Below, one piece after another: positions 36,351-48,698 of a stretch of 64,000 nt of DNA (the first letter of the stretch is position 1; the number at the start of each line of letters is the position of its first letter). The notes below the pieces were generated by a model, which made no database searches, was not told the DNA's origin, and saw only the letters and a program-made list of their open reading frames with translations. The translations under genes and the position numbers were made by a program. The stretch spans positions 40,967,880-41,031,879 of the forward strand of contig CM036197.1 of the NCBI GenBank assembly GCA_020631735.1. Direction: 5' to 3'. The stretch is from Saccharum officinarum. Taxonomy: Eukaryota > Streptophyta > Magnoliopsida > Poales > Poaceae.

Positions 36351-36516
36351 CTCGTGCGGGAAGCCAAGAAAGTTAAGGGCATCACAGTCATTTTATTGCC
36401 CACGACATTAGCGGACAGTAAACAGAGTGTTCGCTCGTGCAGGAAGCCAAAAAAGTTAAGGGCATCACGGTCATTTTCTTGCCCACGACATTAGCGGGCC
36501 CTAAACAGAGTGTTAC
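36351..36516. repeat. 83-bp tandem duplication, two copies
   Basis: The block starting CTCGTGCGGGAAGCCAAGAA at 36351 is repeated at 36434 (CTCGTGCAGGAAGCCAAAAA). The copies also share GTTAAGGGCATCAC, TTGCCCACGACATTAGCG and AAACAGAGTGTT. Confidence 0.85.
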
Positions 36517-36685
36517 GGTAATGGCGGCACCATTATGAGAGGGAAGGAGAGAGAATATCATGAGGGGAGAGAAGAAGGGAGAGAGTGACTGACTGTTGTA
36601 ACGGACAGAGAAGCTCAAAGGTGTGTGTGCTTCCCTCCCACCGCCCCCACTCCACCACCCTCTCTCTCATCCATCGTTTCCATTA

Positions 36686-36930
36686 GGCAGTGTTTAGATC
36701 CCTCAAACTTCCAAAAATTTTACAAGATTCTCTGTCACATCGAATCTTTAGACGCATGCATGGAGTATTAAATGTAGGTAAAAAAAATAACTAATTGCAC
36801 AGTTTGTCTGTAAATGTCGAGACGAATCTTTTAAACCTAGTTTGTCCATGATTAGATAAATTTTACTAAATAACAAAAAAAAAATGCTACCGAAACTTTA
36901 CGCCAACTTTTACACCATCTAAACTCTACC
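36686..36930 (-). mobile_element. Tourist-like MITE, copy 3 (245 bp), TTA duplication
   Basis: GGCAGTGTTTAGATCC and ATCTAAACTCTACC are inverted ends flanked by TTA at 36683-36685 and 36931-36933. Interior blocks run in reverse order to the other copies (CATGGAGTATTAAATGTAG, CACATCGAATCTTTAG). It lies just upstream of the probable first leader exon of the At1g16860-type gene. Confidence 0.87.
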
Positions 36931-39189
36931 TTATTCTCTCTCTCCCCCGTCTCCACCTCCCTCGCCCTTTATTCTCTCTCCCCTCCCCAGCTCCTCCTCC
37001 CTGTCTGCTTCCCTCCCCTGCTGTGGCACTGCGCTTGGCCGCTTGCCCTCTCCCCTCACCTTCTCCACCTCCCCCTATTCCGCAACCGCACGAGCAGAGT
37101 TCCCTCACCAAGAGGAGAAAAAAAAGAGAGCGAAGGAGGCAAACCAGGCGGCGGGACAGCAACGCGACGTGCTTGCCATTCTCTCGAGGTACACATCAGA
37201 TGTTTCTCCTCCCCTCTCTTCAACCCGATCGCTCTTGTTCCGGAGATTTTCTTGGCCCCTTGGGGGAAGTGTTCTTGCATCGATAGGTGGTCGCTTTAGC
37301 GGTTGTTGGGATCTAGGCGAGCGCCAGAGACCAATCTGCGGGGGTGTGGCAATGCGGTTCGTGTGTTTCCGTTGTGTCGGTGGGGCACTGGGGCGACAGC
37401 TCGGTGAGATTTCGAGAGATTCGTCCGTGCCAGGGCTTGGATCTACGCTCCGGCCACCTCCAGGCTTCGGTTCGCCGCCCACCAACCGAGCCTGAGAGTC
37501 CGCCATTCATTCAAACGCCCTCGACGGCGACCGCGCATCAGTTCAGATCCAGGCGTCCTTTCACCGGCAACTGCGCCTCCCATGCAGTCTTTCTCGTTGT
37601 TCTTGTCCCCTCCCTGGACTCGGGTGTACTGGAAGTCCATGCGGATTTTTTTTAATATATAAAAGAGTCTCTTTTGTTGGTATGGACGCCATAGCTTTGG
37701 ACCTCAAATCCTAATCTCTCTGTGGGATAGAATGCGTTTTGTTCCTATAAAAAAAAGAATGCGTTTTGTTGCGGATTTTTTTTTGCTGCTTGGCGTACTG
37801 CTAATATCGGTTTAGTTCTCCTTTTTTTCTTTTTTTTGCGGGGTTCAATCGAACCTCCAGCTGACAGATCCTTTTCTGATTAGTTTGCTTACCCAGCTGG
37901 CTGTTTTGCCTTGTTCATATCTGAGTTGGATGCTGAGAGGCATGCCAATCGTATTTGGAGAAGTAAATTATTATGTCGGCAAGTGTGAGTGCGAGTTCTT
38001 TGCTGAAACTTTAAGCTTCACCTGAGATCTGACATTGTCGGTGCCAATTTGCTGTACATTTGAGGGCAAGCTCTTGGGTAAATCATTGGAAAACATATTT
38101 CACTTTGCGTGGGACACGCACTTCTCCACGATGATGCCTTCTCCTGTCTCAAACCTTTGTGATTTTTATATATTCGCTTGGCTGTGCTGCTGTGGTGAGT
38201 GGCGGTATTTCAGGGGAGACAGTCTCCATAAATTCTGCACGTTGTGAGGGTTTGTCTTTAGCTTAATTTAGGGGGAAATGGGCCGTTCCTTTATTCTGGT
38301 ATAGGATTTAGCAGTATGATGTTTAACTGTCTAAACTTGTAATAGTGCTAACGCCGCGAAACGTTTCCCTCTGCATGTTTTGTTGCGCTGCCACCGTGTC
38401 GACAAACATGAGATATTGCCTTGACTCCCTGATTAAATTTGGCTTTCAGAAATTATATTCATTTTTTTTCTATTTCTAGATAACACATAATGACCCTTGA
38501 TTGCCATATAACTTGTTTCCTGCAATGTGGTGCTATTGTTTTAGGGAAAATATAAGTTCATATGAATAGCTATTAATGGACCATTTTTTTCTTCCGAGTG
38601 CCTCTGCCACAAATAGGATTCCTAAAAAGTAATTGAATATCTGCAGCAATAGATGTAAGAAATGTGTGCGTCTGTTCTGTGAATTTGTTTTCGATGTACC
38701 ATATTTAGATGAGAGTTGTCACAGGTTCCAATTTCTCTGTCTTTCTTGGAAGTATTGAGATCAATCTGTGAATTTGTTGCCTCATGCTTTTGCTATGCGA
38801 GAAAGCTGTCAATTTTATAATAAAAACCCACCATATGGTAGCTGGCGAATTATGACTTGTTAAGTACTTTGATTCTAGAGCCTTCATCAAAAATCTATTG
38901 CGCATTTTATAATCTGCTTCATTGTTTGTGGGATTCCTACCATCCCCTGATTTTCTTTTATCTATATGATATTTCTGGAAGATATTTTTTTTCATGATCC
39001 CATAGTACCAGAAGTTCATCTGACTTAAATTGTTTTATTCAATGTATACTTTCAGGAGCTCATGCAAGGTGTAAGTCTTACTGCAAGAAGGGCAGCTGTG
39101 CATGTTGTTAAGACCCAAATATAGCCTCACTTGATTACACTGCACGGGGGTTGAAAACTTGAGATACAGTTGATCTTCTGGTTAAGAGT
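36931..39189 (+). other. Promoter and 5' leader of the membrane protein gene
   Basis: A pyrimidine-rich then GC-rich stretch (36931-37500) probably holds the first non-coding exon, with candidate donor GTACAC after CTCTCGAG at about 37188. An AT-rich intron follows. The last leader exon starts at 39056 after TTTCAG and runs into the start codon at 39190. The GC-rich open frames at 37023-37655 on both strands have no recognisable protein. Confidence 0.5.
39062..39124 (+). promoter_or_regulatory. Upstream ORF, 20 codons, in the 5' leader
   Basis: ATG at 39062, stop TAG at 39122-39124, 65 nt before the main start. The peptide starts MQGVSLTARRAAV and is basic. It would have to be bypassed or reinitiated for main-ORF translation. 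A strong donor-like GGTGTAAGT lies inside it at about 39069, so alternative splicing could remove it. Confidence 0.5.
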
Positions 39190-41361
39190 ATGGGTTCAAG
39201 GTTTGCATCACATCAGCTGAGCAATGGCCTGTATGTTTCTGGTCGACCTGAGCAACCTAAGGAGAAGGCCCCAACCATTTGTTCCACCGCGATGCCATAT
39301 ACTGGGGGTGACATCAAGAAATCTGGAGAGCTGGGGAAGATGTTTGATCTCCATGTTGAGAAGTCAAGAAAATCTGGTCCTCTAGGAAATGCTCCTTCAA
39401 GGAATACTTCATTTGGAGGTGCTGCTTCCAACTCTGGACCCGTCTCCAATGCTGGTGGTCGGTCCAACTACTCTGGTTCTCTTTCATCTTCAGTTCCTGG
39501 TGCTGGCGGATCAGCCAGAGCAAAATCAAACTCCGGACCGCTCAATAAGCATGGAGAGCCAACAAAGAGGTCATCTGGTCCCCAGTCTGGAGGAGTGACC
39601 CCAATGGCACGCCAGAACTCTGGCCCGCTTCCACCTGTGCTTCCGACAACTGGGCTTATCACATCTGGGCCTATCTCTTCAGGGCCACTTAATTCGTCTG
39701 GTGCTCCAAGGAAAGTATCTGGGCCACTTGATTCTGCTGCATCGATGAAAATGCGGGCTACTTCCTTTGCTCACAATCAAGCTGTTACTAATCTCAACAC
39801 TGAAGATGGTTACTCAATTCAGGGAAGCTTTCCGAAGCCAATACTCTGGGCTGTGATTCTGCTCTTTGTGATGGGTTTCATAGCAGGTGGCTTCATTCTG
39901 GGTGCTGTTCACAATGCAATTTTGCTGATAGTTGTTGTGGTGATATTTGGTTTTGTTGCTGCACTTCTTATCTGGAATGCTTGCTGGGGTAGGAGAGGCG
40001 CAATTGGGTTTGTTAATCGCTATCCTGATGCTGATCTCAGAACTGCCAAAGATGGACAGTATGTAAAGGTTACAGGGGTATGTACAATGTCGACAAAATT
40101 GTTTGATCTGTTCTTATTTTCTTCCTTGAATCAGTTCATATGTGGCGTCTTTATTCATCGTATATGTTCTCTTAATTTTATTTCACTGTCGGAAATAACA
40201 CTACCCTGAAACGTGATTATTAAAGTTTTCATTTTTCATTCTGCACCAGTCCTCTTAAAATCCTTGAATGTTGTCTATGCCACATAGTTACCTTTTGTTC
40301 TCTTCACTAGCACAATTTAGCAATATTTCACCAGATTGTTGCATTTTGATTTATTATTCCAGGTCAAAATGAGCATGGTATATGAAAAGCTTTTAATAAC
40401 CACAGTTCAACAGCATAATTCTTTCTACGTTAGGAGAAAACATTCACCCATAAAGATACCCTCAAAGCATGCTTCATTTCCAAACAACACTATTTCTCCT
40501 ATAATTTAGAATTGCAATAATGAGTGTTTGAATTCACAGGTGGTTACTTGTGGAAATTTCCCCCTCGAATCCTCGTTCCAAAGGGTCCCAAGATGCGTAT
40601 ACACTTCTACTAGCTTGTATGAGTACAGGGGTTGGGATTCCAAAGCTGCCAATACGGAGCATCGGCGTTTTACCTGGGGTTTACGCTCAATGGAGGTGAG
40701 TATTTTTCATGACATGGAATAGCGAATATCTACTTTATAATCTTCTCTGGGAACCCAAAACTGCAGTTGTTGAGCTTTAGCAGACCTTGATCTCTGATGT
40801 TTCTCCTGCATCTATGGCAGCGACATGCGGTTGATTTCTACATCTCAGATTTTCAGTCTGGGCTTCGAGCATTGGTGAAAACAGGATATGGTGCACGTGT
40901 GACCCCTTACGTCGATGAATCTGTTATAATTGACATCAATCCAGACAACAAGGATATGTCCCCTGAATTTTTGAGATGGCTAAGGGAGAGAAACCTTTCA
41001 AGCGATGATCGGACAATGCGCCTAAAAGAAGGGTACTCCTTTTCTCCCTGTTTAGTTTGCAGTTGGAATGCATGACTATAAACTCTTTTCTTTTCTTCTG
41101 CCACAATGATATAGGAGTACAAAATAATATCTGCTAATGGTTACTTGCTACTTGATCTCTACCTGTAGATACATCAAGGAAGGTAGCACTGTGAGTGTGA
41201 TGGGGGTTGTCCAAAGGAACGACAATGTTCTGATGATTGTTCCTCCATCGGAGCCCATCTCAACTGGTTGTCAGTGGGCCAAGTGCGTTCTCCCAACCAA
41301 CCTTGACGGGCTTGTTTTAAGATGCGAAGATACTTCGAACATTGATGTGATACCAGTTTAA
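39190..41361 (+). CDS. Two-pass membrane protein, At1g16860 type
   Basis: A 482-residue protein in four exons: 39190-40077, 40540-40695, 40821-41032, 41169-41361, phases consistent. It belongs to the plant family named after Arabidopsis At1g16860 (loosely labelled ubiquitin-specific protease C19-related, without visible protease motifs). Residues 1-200 are low-complexity and repeat Ser-Gly-Pro (SGPLGNA, SGPVSNA, SGPLNKH, SGPQSGG, SGPLPP, SGPISSGPLNSSG, SGPLDS). Two membrane spans follow at about 218-240 (ILWAVILLFVMGFIAGGFIL) and 243-266 (AILLIVVVVIFGFVAALLIW), then a conserved domain with GFVNRYPDADLRTAKDGQYV, CVYTSTSLYEYRGW, FYISDFQSGLRALVKTGYGA and EGSTVSVMGVVQRN. Biochemical role unknown. 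The gene is intact. Confidence 0.94.
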
Positions 41362-42475
41362 CTGGCTGTGGAAGAGTCGTTGCCAAAGAAAGTGCCTGTT
41401 AAATATTTGAGTCTGTATTGTTTCATGGAATGCTAGTTGAGAAAAATGTGCAAATGTTGGGTGTGATTATGGCAGGTTGAGGGTGGTTGGTTAAGCTGGC
41501 CGTTGGATGTATAGTTTTTCTCTTTTAATTGTGTTTTGTCATTTCTTTTTCTTTTTAATTTTCAGCTCTGAGATCTGAAACTTGTGTAACCAGATGCCTC
41601 TTAATCTAAATCTGCGTGGCATTTAGATTGATTTGGTTTTGAAATTAGAAGGTTGCTCTCTTTTGTGCTTTGTGTTAAGTCTATTAGTATTTCAGTATTT
41701 GAAAGCTAACTACAAGTGATAGGACTTAAGATGTACATTTCCCCTTTCATTATGTTTTGCCATTTCTTTTTTCTTTTTAATTTCAACCGAGACCTAGTTT
41801 GATTCGTTTTTTAAAAGCTTTCTTTTGCCCTATGTGTTAAGGCAAGTAGTGCATTTTCCATTATTTGAAAGCAGGTGATTTGCTGCAAGTCTTCAATTCT
41901 GAACCCCTTGGTTACATTTCTGAGTTTCCATTAAAGCAAACCAGATCGGTTTTAGATCCAAAGTTCATTTTATTACAATCGACTAAAGTTACTGCTCAGT
42001 GCTCACTGCTCGCTAAGGTTCCGTTTAGTTAGCTGTGATTAAGAAAATCGTGATTTCATAATTATGAACGCAAATACATATTCAGGTTGCATGTGTCACA
42101 GTGACAAGGTAATTGTCCATGCGTTGCAATGGGATCAACAAAAGAAAAGTTCTATGTCATGGTTTCAAGATCCTCACCAAGCCAAAATTAAGACTTAAAG
42201 GGTTCGATGTCTATATGTTGAACATCATCTTCAGTAAGTTTTTTTTTACAAGAAGACTTCATATATCGCCAAAAATGCGGTCCATATTGCCCCACTAAAC
42301 CTAGTTCCTAATTGAGAATCCATCTTAAAGTTGAGCTATATTCGAATTTTTCTCATATTCTAAACGTAGGAAAAATAACAAAGCTGTTTCAGCAACGAAG
42401 GAAAAAATAACCAAACTGTTCTAGTAGGACGGATAGTAACAACTGAATTATGATTACCGCCATCAATTCTGAGAG

Positions 42476-42561
<86 letters not shown>

Positions 42562-44401
42562 AACAAATGGACCTGTTCTTCACAACCTGTGATATATTTC
42601 CAGAGCTCTCTCCAACTCAATAAAATGTCTTCTCCATCCATCTATCATAAACATTTCTATCTTCCTTTGTCAAATTGCAACAGTACCCTTACTTGTTCTT
42701 CAACAATCAAAATTGAACATGCATATTTTTAGAAGCATTCTGTTGTACTTCTATAGGCTTCAATCTACCCGCAGCATCTGAATTTTCATGCCTACAAACC
42801 AAACAATGTCTTTCATGACCTGACTGCTACATTCTTGTTCCTCTCAACCTATTTCCTTCTTCCCAAATGACTGAAATAAACAAAAAAAAAGCACATGAAG
42901 AAATACTGACTGTACAGATGATGAATGCCTCAAGCAAAAGTATATCTATACGTATATGTTTGAAGTATTGTGTAATTTAAAGAGGCTTTCAACCGAGCGG
43001 TTGAGGGTGGCAGAGTGCTGACTGGTTGGACCATGGACACACTACATACTTTTTAAGTAAGTAGAGAAGTATAGATAAAGAATAAGAAAGAGATTATGTA
43101 GGATTCATGAGATATGATCTTTCAAGATACAGCTTGCATGTTGTTACGGTCAGATTTAATATTTTATCCATGGCACGTGTGACCGTGCTACAAAAGTAAA
43201 CCTATAAAATCTCAACAATAAATTGAACTATATGGAGTATTTATTTACACTTTGCTTCTCAATTCGTACATAAATTAAATTACTTGTTTTCTATATTTGT
43301 AAAATTTCAAACTTAGCTGGATACTTCTCATAATCGTCATGATTCTCTTACGAAGAAAATCGTCAAAATTTATTATGCCAAATAGGTATATTATAACAAA
43401 TATTCGATGATAAAACTAATGATGATTATTTGGTTATAGATATCAGTGTTTTTTTATAAATATGATCAAATTTAAAATAGTTTAACAATAACTAGAATGT
43501 CAAGATTTTTAAGACAATATATAGAATAATAGATAGGTATGGTATGGTTAAGTTTCTTCCGGACATGGATATCTATGTTTGTTGGTTAAACCCATAATCC
43601 TATACTCTACCCAACAGTGGGGCGCAGGGCAGGGTGGAAAATGAATATTCTGGGTCAAATTTCTAGCATAAAAGTAGGTTGTATGCATCCTTGAAGTGGT
43701 GTATAGAAAATTCCTAAAACATTCTAATCAGCATATAAACGTGTTTAAAATTTTTTGTAAATCAACAATATGATATATAACTAGCATGAATGTAACTTAC
43801 ATTGATGTTGAATGCATTTATGCTATGCATTTGTGCTGGTTGCATATTATATTTTTTTCATTGTGATACATTTTTAAAACACGTTCATACATTTTTTTGA
43901 AACATCAAATTTTATGAGCTCTAAATATTTTATTTGAATTTTACACATCCCAATCTATCTTTAGTTTTTTTTTTCATTTTTTAAAGCTTAAAGATAATTT
44001 GTGTGGTTAAAAACCTTATCAAATATTTATTGATTTTTAACTAAAAAGAAAAAAACCATCTTCAAAATTACTACAAACCATGAGAAGGAGGTAATTTGAA
44101 TGGTTTTGAAAGTTTGTATAGGAGATAAAATATCTGTTTTTATTTATCAACTTTTTAACTAAAAAGATAAAACCATCTTCTAAATCACTCCAAACGACGA
44201 GGATGAGGTAATTCGAACAGTTACAAAAGTTTGTATAGGAGATAAAATATCTGATTTTTAGAGTTTGAGGAGAAAAATCAAACTACTACGATAGTTGGGA
44301 GAATAAACTTTTTTCTTTTCTTTTTTTCAATTTACACGAAAGTGGTCATCATCGCAATCTGCCGATCTCATTCAGATCTTGCACTAGGCCTGCAAACCCT
44401 A
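41362..44401. other. AT-rich intergenic region
   Basis: 3' UTR of the membrane protein gene, then 2.5 kb of AT-rich DNA with no coding signal. Contains the TA microsatellite at 42477-42559 and, at 44020-44260, a diverged direct repeat (the 'gtttgtataggagataaaatatctg' block occurs at about 44114 and 44230). Confidence 0.5.
42477..42559. repeat. TA dinucleotide microsatellite, about 41 copies
   Basis: Uninterrupted alternating T-A. The open frame through it that would encode Ile-Tyr repeats is an artefact. Confidence 0.95.
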
Positions 44402-44612
44402 GGGCCTGTTTAGTTGTTTTTTTTTGCAAAATAATACTGTAGCAAATTTCGTTGTTATTTGATAATTAGTGTCCAATATAGTCTAATTAGGCTTAAAAGA
44501 TTCGTCTCGTCCCTCTCGTCTAAACTGTGTAATTATTTTTATTTTTTATTTATATTTAATGTTTTGTACATGTGTCAAAGATTCGATGCGACGGAGAATT
44601 AAAAATTTTGCA
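44402..44612 (+). mobile_element. Tourist-like MITE, copy 4, right end lost
   Basis: Starts GGGCCTGTTTAGTTG and carries the family interior (TAATTAGGCTTAAAAGATTC, AAACTGTGTAATTA, AAAGATTCGATGCGACGGAG). The right terminal repeat is not recognisable, so the right border is approximate. It ends about 330 bp upstream of the LIG4 start codon. Confidence 0.72.
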
Positions 44613-44939
44613 AGTGCCCAAATTATTCTGTTGTCCTCTCTTTGGTCTCCCAAGTGCCTCTTCGATCCTCGTCTCTCGTCGAACTCGAGCACGCAGCCGG
44701 CAGGCGGCAGGAGAGAGCGCCGGAGCCAGAGAAGCCAGCGGCTCGGGTATTCCGGGGAGGCGAGGGAGCGCCGTGAGGGCAACAGTCTAACAGATACGTA
44801 CGAGAAGTGAGGTGACTCCCATAAATCCTACTATTTCCCAAATATTCCTTTGTTTCGACACCTTTATTTTTTCCCCCTCTTTCTGGAAAGGAAATTGCAT
44901 CTTCGGTTTGACCTTGCACCCCCTACCGCACCGCCGACA

Positions 44940-47900
44940 ATGGCGTCGAAGGTGCGGTTCGGCCTCCTGGTGGCGATGTTCAATGCCATGTCGGGCGACA
45001 AGAGTTCAGCGAAGAAGCGCAGCCGCCTGCGCGCGTTCCTCGACCGCGCCTACGTGCCCAGCGGCGGTAGGGATGACTATTTCAGCGTGCTCCGCCTCGT
45101 GCTCCCAGGGCTCGACCGCGAGCGCGGCACCTACGGGCTCAAGGAGGCGGCCCTCGCCGCCGTGCTTGTCGACGCCCTTGGCATCGCCAAGGACTCTACC
45201 GACGCCGTCCGGCTCACCAACTGGCGCCGCGGCGGGGTGGCCGAAACGCTGGCAACTTCGGGCTCGTGGCTGCTGAGGTATTGTATGCTGGTAGCTCTGC
45301 AATATCGCTTACAGAGTCCCCAACCTCAGATTCTCTGTAATTAAGCCTTGCTATCTCGCCCTTGTCAGACAACGATATGAACTTTGTTCAGTTGCTAATG
45401 TGAACCTGTGAGCATTAGTTCAGCTCAGTTTTAGGTTGGTTTCAACGTAGTATGTGTAATTCGGCAAACAGCATAAGCTCTAGCCACTGAGTATTAGTTT
45501 AGTTGCTAATTTGAGTTGTGTCCTTGGCATTTTGTCTCAACATGTCCATACGTTCATGCTCAGCGAGTTAGCGTTTGTCACTGGGCCAAGCAATCTTCGT
45601 GTTTGGTGCACACTATGTGCCAATAATCTCCCCCTGCTTAGAAATGCAGAAACTGTCTTGAACTTTATTTGGTTTCACATGATTGGATGGGTTTAATATG
45701 TAATTCAAAAGTTTGGTTCAGTTCAAAACGATTATATGTAGATTGCTTGATTAATGTGCCATCTTAGTTGTTGTGGTTCAACTACTTGCCCAAGTTATGT
45801 ATTGGTTGCCTCCCAGGTCCTGCAACGGAGGCAAGGTCTAACTTCTGGTGGATTGACGATAAAGGAGGTTAACGATGCACTTGATCGTCTAGCCGCAACC
45901 GAGAACAGGTAGCTAAGGAAGCTATTTGAATTTGTGCATGACAGAACTGTCAGGAGTTCTTTTTCATTCTTGATAGGTCTGAGAAGGCCTCAATACTTTC
46001 TAATCTGATCAAGAAAACCAATGCCGTTGAAATGAAGTGGCTTCTGATGATTATTCTTAAAGGTGCGATACCTGTGCCCATTTCTTATTTGGTGAGCTTT
46101 TATACTTTTGCTGCAACAGCAGTATTTTTATTTGCTTTTGTTTTTTGGCACGCTTTGATGTAGATTTGAAATTGGGGATAAGTGAGAAGAGCATATTCGA
46201 AGAATTTCATCCTGATGCCCAAGACTTGTTCAATGTCACCTGTGACTTGAAATTCGTCTGTGAGAAGCTCAATGACCGAAGCCAGAGGCATAAACGCCAG
46301 GTGATAGCTCTGAGCTCTTTTTATCGAACTTTTGCTTCCCACAACTTGACTCTTCATGTGCAACATTGTAACCCCCGAAAAATTTTATGTTGTCAAAAGC
46401 TTTTCTCACTCACTGTCTTTTGTGTGCTTGTTTTCTTGGTTGGGCTGAGCATTTGCATTTATATAGACATGTACCACTCATAGAAAACACATTGGTTTCA
46501 TAACATTTTCTGATGACCCCTGTTACAGGGCGTCTCTACATTTTTGAGGACCCTAGGGCAAACACGACACTATTGGCCCTATAGGTTTAGCATTTTTTCT
46601 TTGTAACATGATAAAGTATATACAGGTCTAATATATGGAATCATGCCCCTACCCCCACCCCCCTCTGTCATGGGCCTAGGCCAGAGCCGACCCTGCCATG
46701 TTATTACACTCTATTGCAGTTGTGGTACTCATAGAAATGATTTATTTATTTATCTTGGGGATTCCATGTTTATAACTTTATGCTGTCTGACCAGGATATA
46801 GAAATTGGGAAGGCTGTCAGGCCTCAGCTAGCTATGAGAGTCCGTGATGCTTCAGCTGCTTGGAAGAAGGTGCCTGCCCCCACCCACCACCAGTTTCCTT
46901 CTGAAGATATAGTCATTGCTAAGTGAAAGGCTGCTTTACACTTGTTCTACATTTCTTGAATTGGCTCGGTTATCATACCCCTCCCTTTTCCAGCTTCATG
47001 GAAAACAAGTGGTTGCTGAGTGCAAATTCGATGGTGACCGTATCCAAATCCACAAAAACGGGGAAGAGATCCATTTCTTCTCTAGGTAACTGAATTGATT
47101 GCTACTACATATTTACTTCTTGCATGCTGTTCTTGAACTACTGGTTTCTTTTTGTTTGTCGATCCTTTTTATTTGCAATATTGTTCACAGTTCAGATAGC
47201 TTCTGCTTGCTTCACTAACTTTATATGTGTATATCAGGAGCTTCTTGATCACTCTGAATACACACATGGGATGTCAAAGATTATTAAAGAAAATATCCTG
47301 GTTGACAGGTAAACTTTCTTTTTTTCTGCCAAAAAATCACAAAAAGTGTTCGTACTTCTAGTGCCAATTTACTTGCATATCAAAATATCCTAGCATTTTT
47401 CTTTTCCTGTGAACAACTATAGCTTATGCATTATAAGACTTAAGATTTGCTTCAGACTTTTCATGGAAGAATATCTATCACACCACTATCTTGTTTGTCA
47501 AAGCCAAAACTTGAACTAAAGGAACGTATATTATATTTACTTCAGTATTAAGGATTAGGTATGATCTCCTATGGCTGTAGTTAGCTAGTTCTAGATGAGC
47601 TCGAGGTATTTAACTTGTTATGAGCTTATAAGAAATCATGTATTGTTTCCCACATTGCAGTCTTGCCTCTTAGACAATATAAGCTTCCTTTTGGATATCT
47701 ATTGGTCCTTTTTGTAGTCCTTTTACTGTGCAACTTCCTTGGAACTCACTCTAGTTCGATGCTAATTGGTGTTAATAACACAGATGTATATTGGATGGAG
47801 AAATGCTTGTCTGGGACACTGTACTTAACCGTTTTGCTGAATTTGGTTCAAACCAGGAAATAGGTTTTTGGATATTCCATTGAAAATCAGAAAGTTTTAC

Positions 47901-48479
47901 TTCTCCGGGATGTTTTTATAGTGATTAATATTATTCTTTTTTGCAGCTAAGGCTGCAAGGGAGGGATTGGAGACTGATCGACAGGTTGTTTTACAAACCT
48001 TTTTTTTTCTTTGTGTTCGGAGTGATCCTTCTACAAAATTTCTATCTAAATAATTTACTCTGTGCTTGCAGTTGTGCTGTATCCTTCATTTCTTACTAGT
48101 TCTTGCATTCTACTTTTTGTCTTGATATTCTTAGCTATTTCCTTTTTAAGGAAGACTCTTAGTTGCTTTTGTTTGAATTTCCATTTTCTGTTTGTTTCAG
48201 TATTGGATGTTCTGGAATGTTTCCTAGCATATGTAGGCCTAGTTTAATGTTTCCTACGAAATTTTCATTGGTTTTTTTTTTTTTTCTTGTTTGTCATGTT
48301 TTTCTTGACACTAGCGATGCATAGATGTTGCTTTTGACATCCTTTATGCTGGAGACACCAGTGTTATCCACCAAAGTTTGACAGAGCGGCATCAAATTCT
48401 CCAGAAGGTTGTGAAACTTTAAAGGGTCATCTTGAGATTTTGATCCCAACAGGTGGTTTAAATGTCCGTTGCCCTTCAG
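44940..48479 (+). CDS. LIG4: DNA ligase 4, 5' part, with three 1-nt frame breaks
   Basis: ATP-dependent DNA ligase IV of non-homologous end joining (XRCC4 partner). Exons: 44940-45277, 45817-45908, 45977-46062, 46164-46300, 46795-46869, 46994-47085, 47238-47308, 47784-47863, 47947-47984, microexon 48072-48078, 48325-48479. The N-terminal DNA-binding domain shows AVRLTNWRRGG, SGGLTIKEVNDALDRLA and EEFHPDAQDLFNVTCDLK. The nucleotidyltransferase motif I is ECKFDGDRIQIH with the catalytic Lys codon at 47024-47026, then CILDGEMLVWDTVLNRFAEF. Single bases appear lost at about 45249 (exon 1), 47243 (exon 7) and 48416 (last exon); downstream coding resumes in the shifted frame with conserved sequence. 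About 391 codons are present. The OB fold and BRCT domains are absent from the window. The start is MASKVRFG; an in-frame Met at 44850 gives an implausible extension. Confidence 0.9.
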
Positions 48480-48698
48480 GTAGCTGATGACAATTTTACG
48501 ATTGTATTTATTTTCTCATGGATGCATTTGAGTTCACTCACTTCCAAAATAGATGACATTGTACAATGGATTCCAGTAGCTTGATCTAGTATGCTGATAG
48601 GACTTCTTTTGCTTCATTTTTAATTTTGTCAGAAGAGTCACATGTTGTGTTCTATTATATATCTGTTGTATACCCATTTGGCTAGACTTAATGTTTTC

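Noticed and set aside
37023..37655. Coding exon for a novel protein in the leader of the At1g16860-type gene
   Set aside because: Frames on both strands are equally open and compositionally biased; position fits a non-coding leader exon.
42360..42641. Open frame encoding a long Ile-Tyr repeat (also 52306-52518)
   Set aside because: It is only translation of the TA microsatellite; no start context or conservation.
44850..44939. In-frame upstream Met extending LIG4 by 30 residues
   Set aside because: The extension is hydrophobic and basic and unlike the LIG4 N-terminus, which starts a few residues before RFGLLVAMFNAM; 44940 is the natural start.
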